A DNA stretch of 64,000 nt. Origin: Vibrio scophthalmi LMG 19158. Its GTDB lineage: Bacteria; Pseudomonadota; Gammaproteobacteria; Enterobacterales; Vibrionaceae. Under the pieces are notes generated by a model. It made no database searches, was not told where the DNA came from, and was given only the letters and a program-made list of their open reading frames with translations. Shown one piece after another: positions 26,891 to 35,466 of this stretch. The DNA is taken from NCBI RefSeq assembly GCF_000222585.1, contig NZ_AFWE01000218.1, forward strand, positions 40,306-104,305, written 5' to 3'. Every line of letters starts with the position of its first letter. The stretch's first letter is position 1. The translations under genes and the position numbers were made by a program.

Positions 26891-27910
26891 CTATTGGATA
26901 TCCCAAAATTTATCATGATTATAAAAATTTACGGTTTTCTTAAATTTAAGATATATATTTAAGGCTTGTTCTTTTTCTTCGGCGTTAATCGTTAATGAAA
27001 GCAATTCTTCATCATTTGAAATCACAGAGTAAAGCGATGTCATCCGCTCTCTTCCTGCAGAAGAGAGATACAAATCCATATAAGCTTTTGCGGTAACCTT
27101 ATCGGAAGGAACAAAAGAATAGTTCGAACTTTGTCCAATCAATATCTTCGCCATCACAGCTAGCGATGTAATATCACCATTTTGTAATGCTCTTTCACGC
27201 CATTGATAAGCATCTTCATAACGACCAGTACTTTCCAAAACCTCGATGTAACGCTTCATCGCCGGTATATATTCTGTCTCTGCAGCTAAAAGATATAATG
27301 ATTCAGCTTTATCAGAGATCTCTCCTGAAAGAACAGCACTTCCGTCTCGATCCACCAGACTGTCCGCTCTTTCCATCAAAGCTAACGGATGTTTGAATTC
27401 AATCGCTTTATCTAGATAATAGGACGATAGCTCTTCATCGTAGTCACGATGAAAACGCGCCAGTTCGTACATCGCCTGTGCGGGCTTGTCTCGTCCTAAC
27501 AAAATCACACTGGTGTAGTATTGTGAACGCCAAAAATTAACATCGACCTTTCGTAGCCAATCGGTATGTCTATAAAGTTGGTACATTGCACGGCGGTTAC
27601 CTAATTCGCCAGCTTTGAGCAGATATTGTCTTGTGTCTAACGGTGTTCTCTCGTTTGTTTTGTAATTATTCAGCTCCATTGCGTACAAAAATGAACCCGC
27701 TGCGCTATCTTTATCTGCCGCTTGCTTAAGATATACCCTAGATTCCAAATTTTTATATTGTGCCCGCATTAATCGGCCTTTTTCTAAAGCTTGTTCCGCA
27801 GACATTGCACTTACTTCATATTCATCTTGGCTAGCTGAAGCATGAGGAACAACAAGTGAAAACAACACAAAAGTTGTACATACTTTGAGACCCATATTAA
27901 AGACTTTCAT
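26891..27910 (-). CDS. Secreted Sel1-like repeat protein at the head of the T6SS locus
   Basis: A 339-residue protein with a signal peptide (residues about 1-27, ending HASAS) and several degenerate 35-40-residue helical repeats of the Sel1/TPR type, visible as A-x-x-x-L/Y-x-x-A patterns such as AAGSFLYAMELNNY, RRAMYQLYRHTDW, AQAMYELARFHRD and HPLALMERADSL. Such repeats usually bind proteins; the export signal puts this one in the periplasm. It occupies the place of VCA0106 upstream of vipA in V. cholerae, so a T6SS-associated role is plausible but unproven. The start is ATG 27910, with a second in-frame ATG five codons on; neither has a strong ribosome-binding site. Confidence 0.75.
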   Translation of the reverse strand: MKVFNMGLKVCTTFVLFSLVVPHASASQDEYEVSAMSAEQALEKGRLMRAQYKNLESRVYLKQAADKDSAAGSFLYAMELNNYKTNERTPLDTRQYLLKAGELGNRRAMYQLYRHTDWLRKVDVNFWRSQYYTSVILLGRDKPAQAMYELARFHRDYDEELSSYYLDKAIEFKHPLALMERADSLVDRDGSAVLSGEISDKAESLYLLAAETEYIPAMKRYIEVLESTGRYEDAYQWRERALQNGDITSLAVMAKILIGQSSNYSFVPSDKVTAKAYMDLYLSSAGRERMTSLYSVISNDEELLSLTINAEEKEQALNIYLKFKKTVNFYNHDKFWDIQ

Positions 27911-28747
27911 TATATAACCAATTCAATCCCTTCTTTAAATAATCACGCTTACTTAATTAACCATATAAACCATTCACCAAAACAATAAGATGAAACATAT
28001 ATCAGACAAACAACAACCACCGTTAACATAGCTGCTTTAATCACAAAATAGTCATTAAGAATACAATCAACATTAGATTGCTAATCAAACGATATACTTA
28101 CAAAAACCTGGCTAAAGATCACATAGCAATGTAATTGACAATTCTAAAATAAGTTGTTTAGACTGGTATTTTATATCATTCAACTTTCAAGATGACATAC
28201 TAAAAGAAAGTAGAGTAAACAAAATACAATTCCTCGTAAAAATAACAAAAACGTTAATTCGCTTCATTTATACAAGCAACAAATGAAAACTATTTCAAAT
28301 ATCGTAAAACGCTTTTCAACCGTCTACGTTAGTACACCCATTGATTTAATCGCAGTGAAAAGTCAATCATTGCAGATGAATTGATATAAGTAAAAACAGT
28401 GGCTATTAATATTGGAATGCTATTCAAAGCTACACCGCAACGCGTCAACAGAATACCAAGCACAGATCCAGCTTTGATAGCAACTTTTTGGTCACGATTT
28501 TATCTAACACGATGGCATTTTAAAGTATGACACTCTATATAGATAATGCAGCTATATTTGGATTTGACATTGCAGATATCAAGGGACTTATTGGCTAGTG
28601 ATAAGTTGGAAACAGGAGTGAGTTTCTTTTCATTGATCGCGGATATTTCACGACCAAGCTAGGCTCATTTCTTATTCAAACACAAAAAAACGGCCTCGTA
28701 TTGACGAGGCCGTTTGGTTTATCTCATGACTACCTAGTTTAACGCTT
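27911..28747. other. 837-bp AT-rich region upstream of the T6SS locus
   Basis: No frame here looks like a gene, and no PAAR-type sequence is recognisable, although in V. cholerae a PAAR gene (VCA0105) lies near this position. It should contain the promoter for the Sel1-like gene. Composition is low-GC throughout, as often seen where H-NS binds. The only clear structure is the rhlE terminator at its right end. Confidence 0.5.
28688..28715 (-). terminator. Rho-independent terminator of rhlE
   Basis: AAACGGCCTCGT, loop ATTG, ACGAGGCCGTTT: a perfect 12-bp stem followed on the minus strand by a run of T. It lies just past the rhlE stop. Confidence 0.88.
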
Positions 28748-30007
28748 CTAGCGACGTTTACCGCGCCCAGAATGAATATTCATCTTTGCCTTCATTCGAC
28801 GCTTTTCTGATGAACGGCTATTACGGCGTGATGGATGCTCTGGTTCAAGATCTTCAATTAAGCTAGGCTCATAGCCCTCAAGCCACTCTTGCGGTAATTT
28901 TTTGTCTAACAGGCGTTCAATTGCCTCTAGCAAGTACTCTTCATCTCGGCTCATCAGTGATACAGCCAAACCTTTCTTACCCGCACGCCCGGTGCGACCA
29001 ATACGATGGATGTAATCTTCCGCTTTGAACGGCATATCGAAGTTGATCACTTGTTCAAGTTGATTGATGTCCAAACCTCGTGCCGCGACATCTGTCGCGA
29101 TTAACGCGCGCACTTTACCAGCTTTAAAATCATCAAGTGCTTTTTGGCGCGCGCCTTGGCTCTTATCACCATTGATAGAAGCGGCTTTAATACCATCAAG
29201 CTTAAGCTCTTTGGCAAGCGCATCACTGCCCTGTTTTGTTTTGGTAAACACAAGTACTTGTTGCCAATTACGCGAACCAATCAAGTAGGCCAACAATTCT
29301 GTCTTACGCTTTTTATCAACAGGGTGAACCATTTGCTCTACCGTGTCGGCAGTACTGTTCTGCGCTGCGATCTGCACTTCTACGGGACTGTTTAGCATTT
29401 TATAGGCAAGATCTTTGATTTTTTTATCGAATGTCGCCGAGAAAAACAACGTTTGACGGTCGGAGCTCATCTTGCCCAAGATACGCTTCAAGTCAGGCCA
29501 AAAACCCATATCAAGCATGCGGTCTGCTTCATCTAGGACTAATGTTTGTGTACGCTGCAATGAAACATTTTTACAGTGCATGTGATCAAGTAGACGACCT
29601 GGGGTGGCGATAAGAATGTCACAGCCTTGATGTAGGTTTCTTGTTTGCACATTCATACTGGTACCGCCGTACGCTGTCACTATTTTTAGCGACGTGTTAA
29701 CAGCGTATGCCGTAAGATTATCGAAGACTTGTTGAGCAAGCTCTCGAGTTGGTACCAACACTAACGCAGAGACATCATTGCGTTGTGGATCACGTGAATA
29801 ATCTTGATTGCTTAAGCGCTGAATGATCGGCAAACCGAACGCCGCTGTTTTGCCCGTACCGGTTTGCGCCCCCGCTAAGACATCTTTGCCTTCGAGAACT
29901 GGAGGGATCGCGTGAAGCTGAACTTCCGTAGGAGAGTTAAAGCCTAATTGGCTGACGGTTTCAACAAGAGTTGGCTCAAGGCCCAAATTCGCAAATGGTT
30001 GTGACAT
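28748..30007 (-). CDS. rhlE: DEAD-box ATP-dependent RNA helicase RhlE
   Basis: RNA helicase involved in ribosome assembly and RNA turnover. From the ATG at 30007 the product is 419 residues: Q motif near FNSPTEVQLHAIP, Walker A AQTGTGKTAAF, TPGRLLDH, VLDEADRMLDMGF, SAT, and the helicase C-terminal ARGLDI and HRIGRTGRAG. A short basic tail (SRRNSRSSEKRRMKAKM...) follows, typical of RhlE. The frame extends five codons upstream to a TTG, but MSQPFANLGL at 30007 fits the family start. A separate DbpA-type helicase occurs at 53 kb. Confidence 0.92.
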   Translation of the reverse strand: MSQPFANLGLEPTLVETVSQLGFNSPTEVQLHAIPPVLEGKDVLAGAQTGTGKTAAFGLPIIQRLSNQDYSRDPQRNDVSALVLVPTRELAQQVFDNLTAYAVNTSLKIVTAYGGTSMNVQTRNLHQGCDILIATPGRLLDHMHCKNVSLQRTQTLVLDEADRMLDMGFWPDLKRILGKMSSDRQTLFFSATFDKKIKDLAYKMLNSPVEVQIAAQNSTADTVEQMVHPVDKKRKTELLAYLIGSRNWQQVLVFTKTKQGSDALAKELKLDGIKAASINGDKSQGARQKALDDFKAGKVRALIATDVAARGLDINQLEQVINFDMPFKAEDYIHRIGRTGRAGKKGLAVSLMSRDEEYLLEAIERLLDKKLPQEWLEGYEPSLIEDLEPEHPSRRNSRSSEKRRMKAKMNIHSGRGKRR

Positions 30008-30065
30008 ATTTCTGCTACTCAATCAATTAACGGCAGCGATTCTATACTCAAGCGCCCTACTGTGA

Positions 30066-30653
30066 CTAGTTTTCAGCTGAGAAATCTTGGCTAGCAAGCA
30101 ATAGTTTGGGATAAAACTCAGCAAACAGTTGCTGCAGATCGTCGTAGTGCCGCTGCAAATAGGGATAGCATTGCGTCAATGGCGCCATTGTTGATCTTCT
30201 TTCCGACATCCGCTTCAGAGCAAATTCAATATTCTCCAAATCTCGGTAGGACTCTAACCATCGTCCACGCCACATGTTCTCACTTACCAATGCGAAACGC
30301 TCTGGTAGGTGTGTCACGCTCGTTTCTTTTACGATCGTTTCTGATCGCTGACAAAACAGGTCTAAGGGCTGAGCATGATAACGAGCCCAATGGGTCGCTA
30401 AGCAATGATCCCAAAAGACATCCAATGCAATACCGGAATATCGTCGTGGCCCTTGCGGGAAAAACTGTTTCGCTCGCTGCATAATCACCGCACTGTCGGT
30501 ATAACTATCAACAAATCGATGCAGTCGTATACCAGCGGCAATCTCAGGCGTGTAATCTCGGCTCGGATCCCCTTTGACAAAATCACCTAATAGATTGCCG
30601 AGTAAACTCGAACGACAGTGATGCGCAATATGGAGATGAGCAAGAAAATTCAT
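30066..30653 (-). CDS. acpH: Acyl carrier protein phosphodiesterase
   Basis: Removes the 4'-phosphopantetheine group from acyl carrier protein. The ATG at 30653 gives 195 residues, close to the E. coli enzyme (193). The opening MNFLAHLHIA and LLGNLLGDFVKG are strong AcpH signatures, with conserved metal-ligand candidates in GIRLHRFVDSYTD and ALDVFWDHCLATHW (HD-like pattern). It begins about 40 bp after the hairpin that closes the small upstream gene, so it may be expressed by read-through or its own promoter. Confidence 0.93.
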   Translation of the reverse strand: MNFLAHLHIAHHCRSSLLGNLLGDFVKGDPSRDYTPEIAAGIRLHRFVDSYTDSAVIMQRAKQFFPQGPRRYSGIALDVFWDHCLATHWARYHAQPLDLFCQRSETIVKETSVTHLPERFALVSENMWRGRWLESYRDLENIEFALKRMSERRSTMAPLTQCYPYLQRHYDDLQQLFAEFYPKLLLASQDFSAEN

Positions 30654-30694
30654 AACTATTCGCTTTTTTTTCAGGACATATTGATAAAAGCACA

Positions 30695-30718
30695 AAGCCA
30701 GCGCATTTGCACTGGCTT
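30695..30718 (-). terminator. Hairpin downstream of the acidic microprotein gene
   Basis: AAGCCAG and CTGGCTT pair across a 10-base centre that extends the stem through GC/TGC bases. The T tail on the minus strand is interrupted (TGTGCTTTTATC), so termination is probably partial, allowing read-through to acpH. Confidence 0.5.
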
Positions 30719-30768
30719 ATCGGGGAGAATCACGTCACTCAAAGCGTCGGATTTGTATGGGGTCGTTA

Positions 30769-30885
30769 CTAAAGTAACTCGTCCGCTGTTTGTTCGAAGT
30801 CTTGCTCGTAATTTGATAAATCAATACCAATTTCAATTGCGTCGAGCAGCTCTAAGCTTTCTTCGTTAAATGTTTGGTCACTCAT
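30769..30885 (-). CDS. Small acidic protein, 38 residues, unknown function
   Basis: I do not recognise a family. The frame starts at ATG 30885, five bases from a near-perfect AGGAGG, and ends with TAG. The product begins MSDQTFNEESLELLDAIEIG and contains five Asp and seven Glu, with no Lys, Arg or His, giving a net charge near -12. The pattern of Leu/Ile between acidic residues suggests one or two amphipathic helices; there is no signal or membrane segment. It is followed by a hairpin and acpH, and is divergent from the tyrP-like gene. The ideal ribosome-binding site and downstream hairpin support translation; an acidic adaptor, inhibitor or DNA mimic is possible but untested. Confidence 0.7.
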   Translation of the reverse strand: MSDQTFNEESLELLDAIEIGIDLSNYEQDFEQTADELL

Positions 30886-31044
30886 GTCGACCTCCTTCTT
30901 TAATTATTAGCTTAAGTACACTGGGCACTCAGCCGTTCCTTTGTAACGACTTTATATGACAGACGCATGAAAGGCAAAAGCGCTTTGAGTGATAACTTTG
31001 CACCATCGCACAGGCAAACGTTTAAATTCGCTACAATCCACATC

Positions 31045-31096
31045 TGTAAATTAATATGTACAACAATGGAATTATATCTGTACAACCCACTTGACG
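31045..31096 (+). promoter_or_regulatory. Candidate TyrR boxes upstream of tyrP-like gene
   Basis: TGTAAA-TTAATA-TGTACA at 31045-31062 matches the E. coli TyrR consensus (TGTAAA, six bases, TTTACA) at 11 of 12 positions. A weaker half-conserved copy, TGTACA-ACCCAC-TTGACG, follows at 31079-31096, and its TTGACG could be a -35 element. A strong plus weak box pair ahead of a tyrosine transporter gene resembles the E. coli tyrP arrangement. Confidence 0.65.
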
Positions 31097-31210
31097 TTTA
31101 GCTAAATAGCCTACAAAATGCCAATTAGTAGGGTGAATAAGTCTATAGAACTGTTCCTCACTGGGTAGTTTACTACTCAAGCAACCACTAACGTAAAGAA
31201 TATTATACAG

Positions 31211-32407
31211 ATGAGTAAATCAAAGGTTTTAGGTAGTACTTTGATTATTGCCGGTACTACAATTGGCGCAGGGATGCTAGCTCTGCCACTCGCCTCGGCA
31301 GGCATAGGGTTTTCAACTTCACTGACCATCATGGCTGCATTGTGGGCTCTAATGGCGTACACCGCGTTGATCATGGTTGAGCTCCACCAGCACGCAAGCA
31401 GCGATGCAACACTGCATACACTCGCAAAACAGATCTTAGGTAAAAAAGGCAAATACCTTGCCAGTTTTGCCATGCTATTCTTATTTTATTCTTTGTGTGC
31501 TGCCTATATTGCTGGTGGCGGATCACAATTCAATCAACGTTTAGATCAGTGGTTTGACCTAAAATTATCAGCAGCCAGTGGCACGGTGATCTTCACCTTA
31601 CTCGTCGCCTCAATTGTGGTTATCGGTACTGCGACCGTCGATAAAGTAAACCGAGTGCTGTTCACTCTGAAACTTGTCGCCATGGCAACCGTTTTGCTAT
31701 TCCTTGCCCCGAATGTCACTCAATCTTATCTGCTCAGCATGCCGATTCAGCAAGGTTTAATTGTCGCAGCGATTCCCGTTATTTTTACCTCATTCGGCTT
31801 TCATGGCAGTATTCCGGCGATCGTTCGTTACCTCGATGGTGATACTCCCGCACTGAAAAAAGCCATTGTGATTGGCTCTGCGATCCCGCTTGTGATCTAC
31901 ATTTTTTGGCAGCTAGTGACCCTTGGCGTCGTCAGTCAGTCAGAATTAGTCGACAACCAAGGTTTAGCCGCACTTATTTCAACGTTGTCTGCAACCGTTC
32001 AGCAAAATAACATTGCCAACATCATCGGTCTGTTTGCTGATCTCGCGCTGCTGACTTCATTTTTAGGTGTCAGCTTAGGTCTATTTGAATTTCTTGGCGA
32101 CAGCATCAACAAACAGAAAAACTCTCGAGTGCTTACCGGATTAGTCACTTTTACACCACCAATGTGTTTTGCACTTTTCTATCCGCAAGGGTTCATTATG
32201 GCACTTGGTTATGCGGCAATCGCCTTAGCAATATTAGCGATATTCCTGCCGGTTGTGATGATTCATAAAGTTCGCCGTACTGAACACAATGCGCCCTACC
32301 AAGTCGGTGGTGGTAATCTTGGCTTGATGGTCTGTACTGGCGTGGGTGTGATGATTGTGTCAGCCCAAATTCTGATCACCATCGGAATCCTGCCCGCACT
32401 AGGTTGA
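31211..32407 (+). CDS. tyrP: Aromatic amino acid transporter (TyrP/Mtr family)
   Basis: Proton-coupled inner-membrane importer of tyrosine or tryptophan (HAAAP family). The 398 residues contain about 11 hydrophobic helices. The N-terminus (LGSTLIIAGTTIGAGMLALPLA) carries the family signature GTTIGAGML, and FTSFGFHGSIPAIVRY lies in the middle as in TyrP. It resembles E. coli TyrP more than Mtr or TnaB from memory, and the TyrR-like boxes upstream fit that. It is single, ending at a strong terminator; no tryptophanase gene lies alongside. Confidence 0.87.
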   Translation: MSKSKVLGSTLIIAGTTIGAGMLALPLASAGIGFSTSLTIMAALWALMAYTALIMVELHQHASSDATLHTLAKQILGKKGKYLASFAMLFLFYSLCAAYIAGGGSQFNQRLDQWFDLKLSAASGTVIFTLLVASIVVIGTATVDKVNRVLFTLKLVAMATVLLFLAPNVTQSYLLSMPIQQGLIVAAIPVIFTSFGFHGSIPAIVRYLDGDTPALKKAIVIGSAIPLVIYIFWQLVTLGVVSQSELVDNQGLAALISTLSATVQQNNIANIIGLFADLALLTSFLGVSLGLFEFLGDSINKQKNSRVLTGLVTFTPPMCFALFYPQGFIMALGYAAIALAILAIFLPVVMIHKVRRTEHNAPYQVGGGNLGLMVCTGVGVMIVSAQILITIGILPALG

Positions 32408-32492
32408 TTCTCCAATGAATCACACCAACTTATTGAACCGCTTGTAGCACTAACTGCCTATGCTACCTGGTCGCTCAATAAGCACTTAAAAT

Positions 32493-32521
32493 AAAAGGCT
32501 TAGTGATACGCTAAGCCTTTT
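32493..32521 (+). terminator. Rho-independent terminator after tyrP
   Basis: AAAAGGCTTAG, loop TGATACG, CTAAGCCTTTT: an 11-bp stem ending in a T tract (TTTTATTT). Confidence 0.85.
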
Positions 32522-32699
32522 ATTTAATGCCATCGCGTAGCCAAATTTGATACAACTATTCCCTGCTTCAGCTCCTCTCATGCTCCTCGCTATTTTATTT
32601 AGTCCCTTTGTCCAAAGATCTGTTTAAGGCCACATCCATGCCTTTCTCGGCACAATCAGTAAGAATCATGTACCATTTAACTATCATATATTGAATACC

Positions 32700-34601
32700 A
32701 TGGGTTGCTCGATGGAAGCAGAACTTTTAGAAATCAAACATTTCTTAGCGCAACACCCTCCGTTTGACGAACTCGAAGATGACGTTTTAAGTTACATCTG
32801 TCGCCACGTTGAAATTGCTTATTATCGCGAAGATACACCGATCATTCATTTCGGTGATCATATACATGACCTTTATATGGTGCGCAGCGGTATTGTTGAG
32901 GTCTATCGTCGTAAAGGTGAGTTATATAATCGGCTAGATGAAGGGGCGTTATTTGGCCAAATGGGGCTATTAACCAATAATAAAGTCCGCTTTCCTGCCA
33001 AAGCGATTAAAGACACTCTGATTTACTGCATTCCAGAGGCAGTCTTTCAAGAGCTCTATGATCACCATGAAAGCTTTGCTGACTTTGTCGAAGTTGAGCA
33101 TAACACCCGCTTAAGGCAAGCCGTTTCCTCGTCTCATAACGACAACGATCTCACGACATCTAAAGTACGCACATTGCTTACAGCGGCCCCACCTTTTGTA
33201 CACACAAGCGAAAGCATTCAAAACGCCGCGATAAAAATGGCAGAAGAGAATGTTTCTTCTTTGTTGATTATCGATCCGGACATTGCGCAAAATGATGACG
33301 ACGATGGTTCTGGCCTAGTCGGTATTATTACCGATCGGGATCTTTGTACCCGCGTATTGGCACAAGGCCTAAACCCTCACGACGCAGTCGCCTCAGTGAT
33401 GACCACCGAAGTTATTTCACTAGACCACAATGCGTATGTCTATGAAGCGATGCTCACCATGTTGCGTTACAATGTGCATCATCTCCCTGTGCTTAAAGAT
33501 CGCCAACCAATCGGTATTATCGAAACCACCGATATCGTCCGCTATGAATCGCAGAACTCACTGTTACTCGTTAGCAGCATTTTTCAACAACAAAGCATTG
33601 ACGATCTCGCGGTACTATCGGAACAAGTCAAAGACAGTTTTGTTCGCTTGGTCAATGAAGATGCCAATTCACATATGGTTGGCAGTGCAATGTCGGTCAT
33701 TGGCCGCAGCTTCAAACAGCGTATTGTCGAATTAGCCGAAGAGCAACTTGGGTTAGCCCCCATCCCTTATTGCTTCCTTGCGCTTGGCTCTATGGGACGT
33801 GACGAACAACTTTTGGTAACCGACCAAGATAATGCGATCATCCTTGATAATAGCTATAACCCCGCCGAACATGGTGACTACTTCGCCAACATGGCAACCT
33901 TAGTGTGTGATGGCCTAGCAAAATGCGGCTATACCTATTGCACTGGCGATATTATGGCAACCAATCCAGAGTGGCGCATGACGCGGAGCGAATGGGAAGA
34001 GTGCTTTGCCGATTGGATTGACAATCCAAATCCAAAAGCCTTACTCAATGCATCGATTTTTTTCGATCTAGATGGTGTCTACGGCCGGCTGAAATGGGCT
34101 GAACAACTCAATGGTTTTATTGTTAGAAGAGCACGTAAAAACAACCGTTTTCTCGCTTGTTTAGCCCGAAATGCACTGAATCGAACGCCACCATTAGGAT
34201 TTTTCAAAGATTTTGTTGTGGAAAAAGATGGCCAGCATAAAAACTCCATTAACCTAAAAAGACGTGGCACCGCACCACTGGCTGATCTGGTTCGCGTCCA
34301 TGCGCTCGCCGTTGGCTCACGGTCGCAAAATTCTTTTGAACGTTTAGACGACATCCACGATGCGGCCATTTTACCCAAAGGAAAGGCACATGCGATACGC
34401 GATGCTCTCGAATTTATTTCTATGGTACGTATCCGCCACCAAGCGTTTGACGTGGAAAACAACATTGAGCCAGATAACAACATTGAGCCCGAAAATCTGT
34501 CTGAATTTGAGCGCCGTAATTTGAAAGATGCATTCCAAGTCTTAAGCAACGCGCAAAATTTCTTAAAATTCCGCTATCAAGGCAATAGCGCTTTAAAGTG
34601 A
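32700..34601 (+). CDS. cNMP-binding, CBS and DUF294 nucleotidyltransferase protein
   Basis: A 633-residue cytoplasmic signalling protein in four parts. A cyclic-nucleotide-binding domain (about 20-130) contains FGDHIHDLYMVRSGIVEVY. A CBS pair (about 155-285) contains GIITDRDLCTRVL and GIIETTDIVRY. A DUF294 nucleotidyltransferase domain carries GSMGRDEQ at 363-370 and Asp375/Asp377 as metal ligands. A C-terminal DUF294_C helical domain follows. Family members are thought to be regulatory (di)nucleotidyl- or protein-modifying enzymes; the substrate is not established. The start may be ATG 32700 or 32712; neither has a strong ribosome-binding site. It is followed seven bases later by a DnaQ-like exonuclease gene, a recurrent pair. 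Confidence 0.87.
   Translation: MGCSMEAELLEIKHFLAQHPPFDELEDDVLSYICRHVEIAYYREDTPIIHFGDHIHDLYMVRSGIVEVYRRKGELYNRLDEGALFGQMGLLTNNKVRFPAKAIKDTLIYCIPEAVFQELYDHHESFADFVEVEHNTRLRQAVSSSHNDNDLTTSKVRTLLTAAPPFVHTSESIQNAAIKMAEENVSSLLIIDPDIAQNDDDDGSGLVGIITDRDLCTRVLAQGLNPHDAVASVMTTEVISLDHNAYVYEAMLTMLRYNVHHLPVLKDRQPIGIIETTDIVRYESQNSLLLVSSIFQQQSIDDLAVLSEQVKDSFVRLVNEDANSHMVGSAMSVIGRSFKQRIVELAEEQLGLAPIPYCFLALGSMGRDEQLLVTDQDNAIILDNSYNPAEHGDYFANMATLVCDGLAKCGYTYCTGDIMATNPEWRMTRSEWEECFADWIDNPNPKALLNASIFFDLDGVYGRLKWAEQLNGFIVRRARKNNRFLACLARNALNRTPPLGFFKDFVVEKDGQHKNSINLKRRGTAPLADLVRVHALAVGSRSQNSFERLDDIHDAAILPKGKAHAIRDALEFISMVRIRHQAFDVENNIEPDNNIEPENLSEFERRNLKDAFQVLSNAQNFLKFRYQGNSALK
34458..34493 (+). repeat. 18-bp in-frame tandem duplication
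   Basis: AACAACATTGAGCC recurs with an 18-bp period (34458 and 34476) inside the DUF294 gene, giving NNIEP twice. It keeps the reading frame and sits in a linker near the C-terminus. Confidence 0.75.
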
Positions 34602-34608
34602 GGACATT

Positions 34609-35328
34609 ATGCTAAAAAAACTCACTCAGGCGCCGATGATCAATTGGCAGCAAAAATACGCGCACAAAGCAGAGCTATGCCAAAATGAAATACTCCAGCG
34701 CTTCTATCAACAAGCGTTACCGCCGGCCAACACACCAATAGAGCAAGTTAAGTTCCTCGCAATGGACTTTGAAACGACAGGTTTGAACCCTGATAGCGAC
34801 GACATTATCACTATTGGAACCGTGCCATTTGATCTAAATCGAATCTATCTTAACCAAGCCAAACATTGGACGATTAAGCCACGTAAGCAACTTGAGGAAG
34901 AGTCAATTGTGATTCATGGGATCACTCACAGTGATCTCATTGACGCTCCAGACTTAAGTGATGTTTTCGAGGAAGTACTTGAGCAGATGGCAACGAAGGT
35001 GATGGTCGTGCATTACAAACGAATTGAGCGAGCGTTTTTTGATCGCGCTTTACGTGATCGAATTACAGAAGGAATTGAATTTCCACTCATTGATACGATG
35101 GCAATCGAAGCCAATGTGCAGCGTCGACAAAATGGAGGGTTGTGGAACAAGTTACGCGGCATCACGCCACAATCTGTTCGTTTAGGTCGCTCGCGGACTC
35201 GCTATAATTTGCCGCCGTATTCTCCACACCACGCACTCACAGACGCGGTAGCAACGGCAGAGCTACTGCAAGCGCAACTCGCCTACCATTATTCACCCTC
35301 AACATTTGTCGGCCAATTGTGGGAGTAA
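34609..35328 (+). CDS. DnaQ-like 3'-5' exonuclease (DEDD family)
   Basis: A 239-residue exonuclease-fold protein. ExoI is clear: AMDFETTGLNP with Asp53 and Glu55. ExoIII is seen in HHALTDAVATAELL (His...Asp). The ExoII region reads VVHYKRIERAFFDRAL, with the Asp kept but the usual His-Asn before it replaced. It resembles the PolC-epsilon-like proteins that accompany cNMP/CBS/DUF294 genes, where nucleotide or RNA processing has been suggested. ATG 34609 lies seven bases after the partner stop with GAGGA just upstream, so the pair is an operon. Confidence 0.85.
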   Translation: MLKKLTQAPMINWQQKYAHKAELCQNEILQRFYQQALPPANTPIEQVKFLAMDFETTGLNPDSDDIITIGTVPFDLNRIYLNQAKHWTIKPRKQLEEESIVIHGITHSDLIDAPDLSDVFEEVLEQMATKVMVVHYKRIERAFFDRALRDRITEGIEFPLIDTMAIEANVQRRQNGGLWNKLRGITPQSVRLGRSRTRYNLPPYSPHHALTDAVATAELLQAQLAYHYSPSTFVGQLWE

Positions 35329-35402
35329 TCGACCAACTTGCATTAAATTAAAATCAACAACACAGTGATAATGGTAAAGTTGCATCTACAAAAAGCAGCG
35401 CA

Positions 35403-35436
35403 GTAAAAAGGGACGCAAGCAAGCGTCCCTTTTTAC
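35403..35436. terminator. Bidirectional terminator between exonuclease and BCCT genes
   Basis: GTAAAAAGGGACGC, loop AAGCAA, GCGTCCCTTTTTAC: a perfect 14-bp stem with T tracts on both strands, between two converging genes. Confidence 0.88.
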
Positions 35437-35466
35437 TTAAAGATTTGCGACCAGTTGGTCTTAATC

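Noticed and set aside
30618-30869. 83-codon rightward frame over the acpH start and acidic microprotein
   Set aside because: Antisense to two better-supported genes, no ribosome-binding site.
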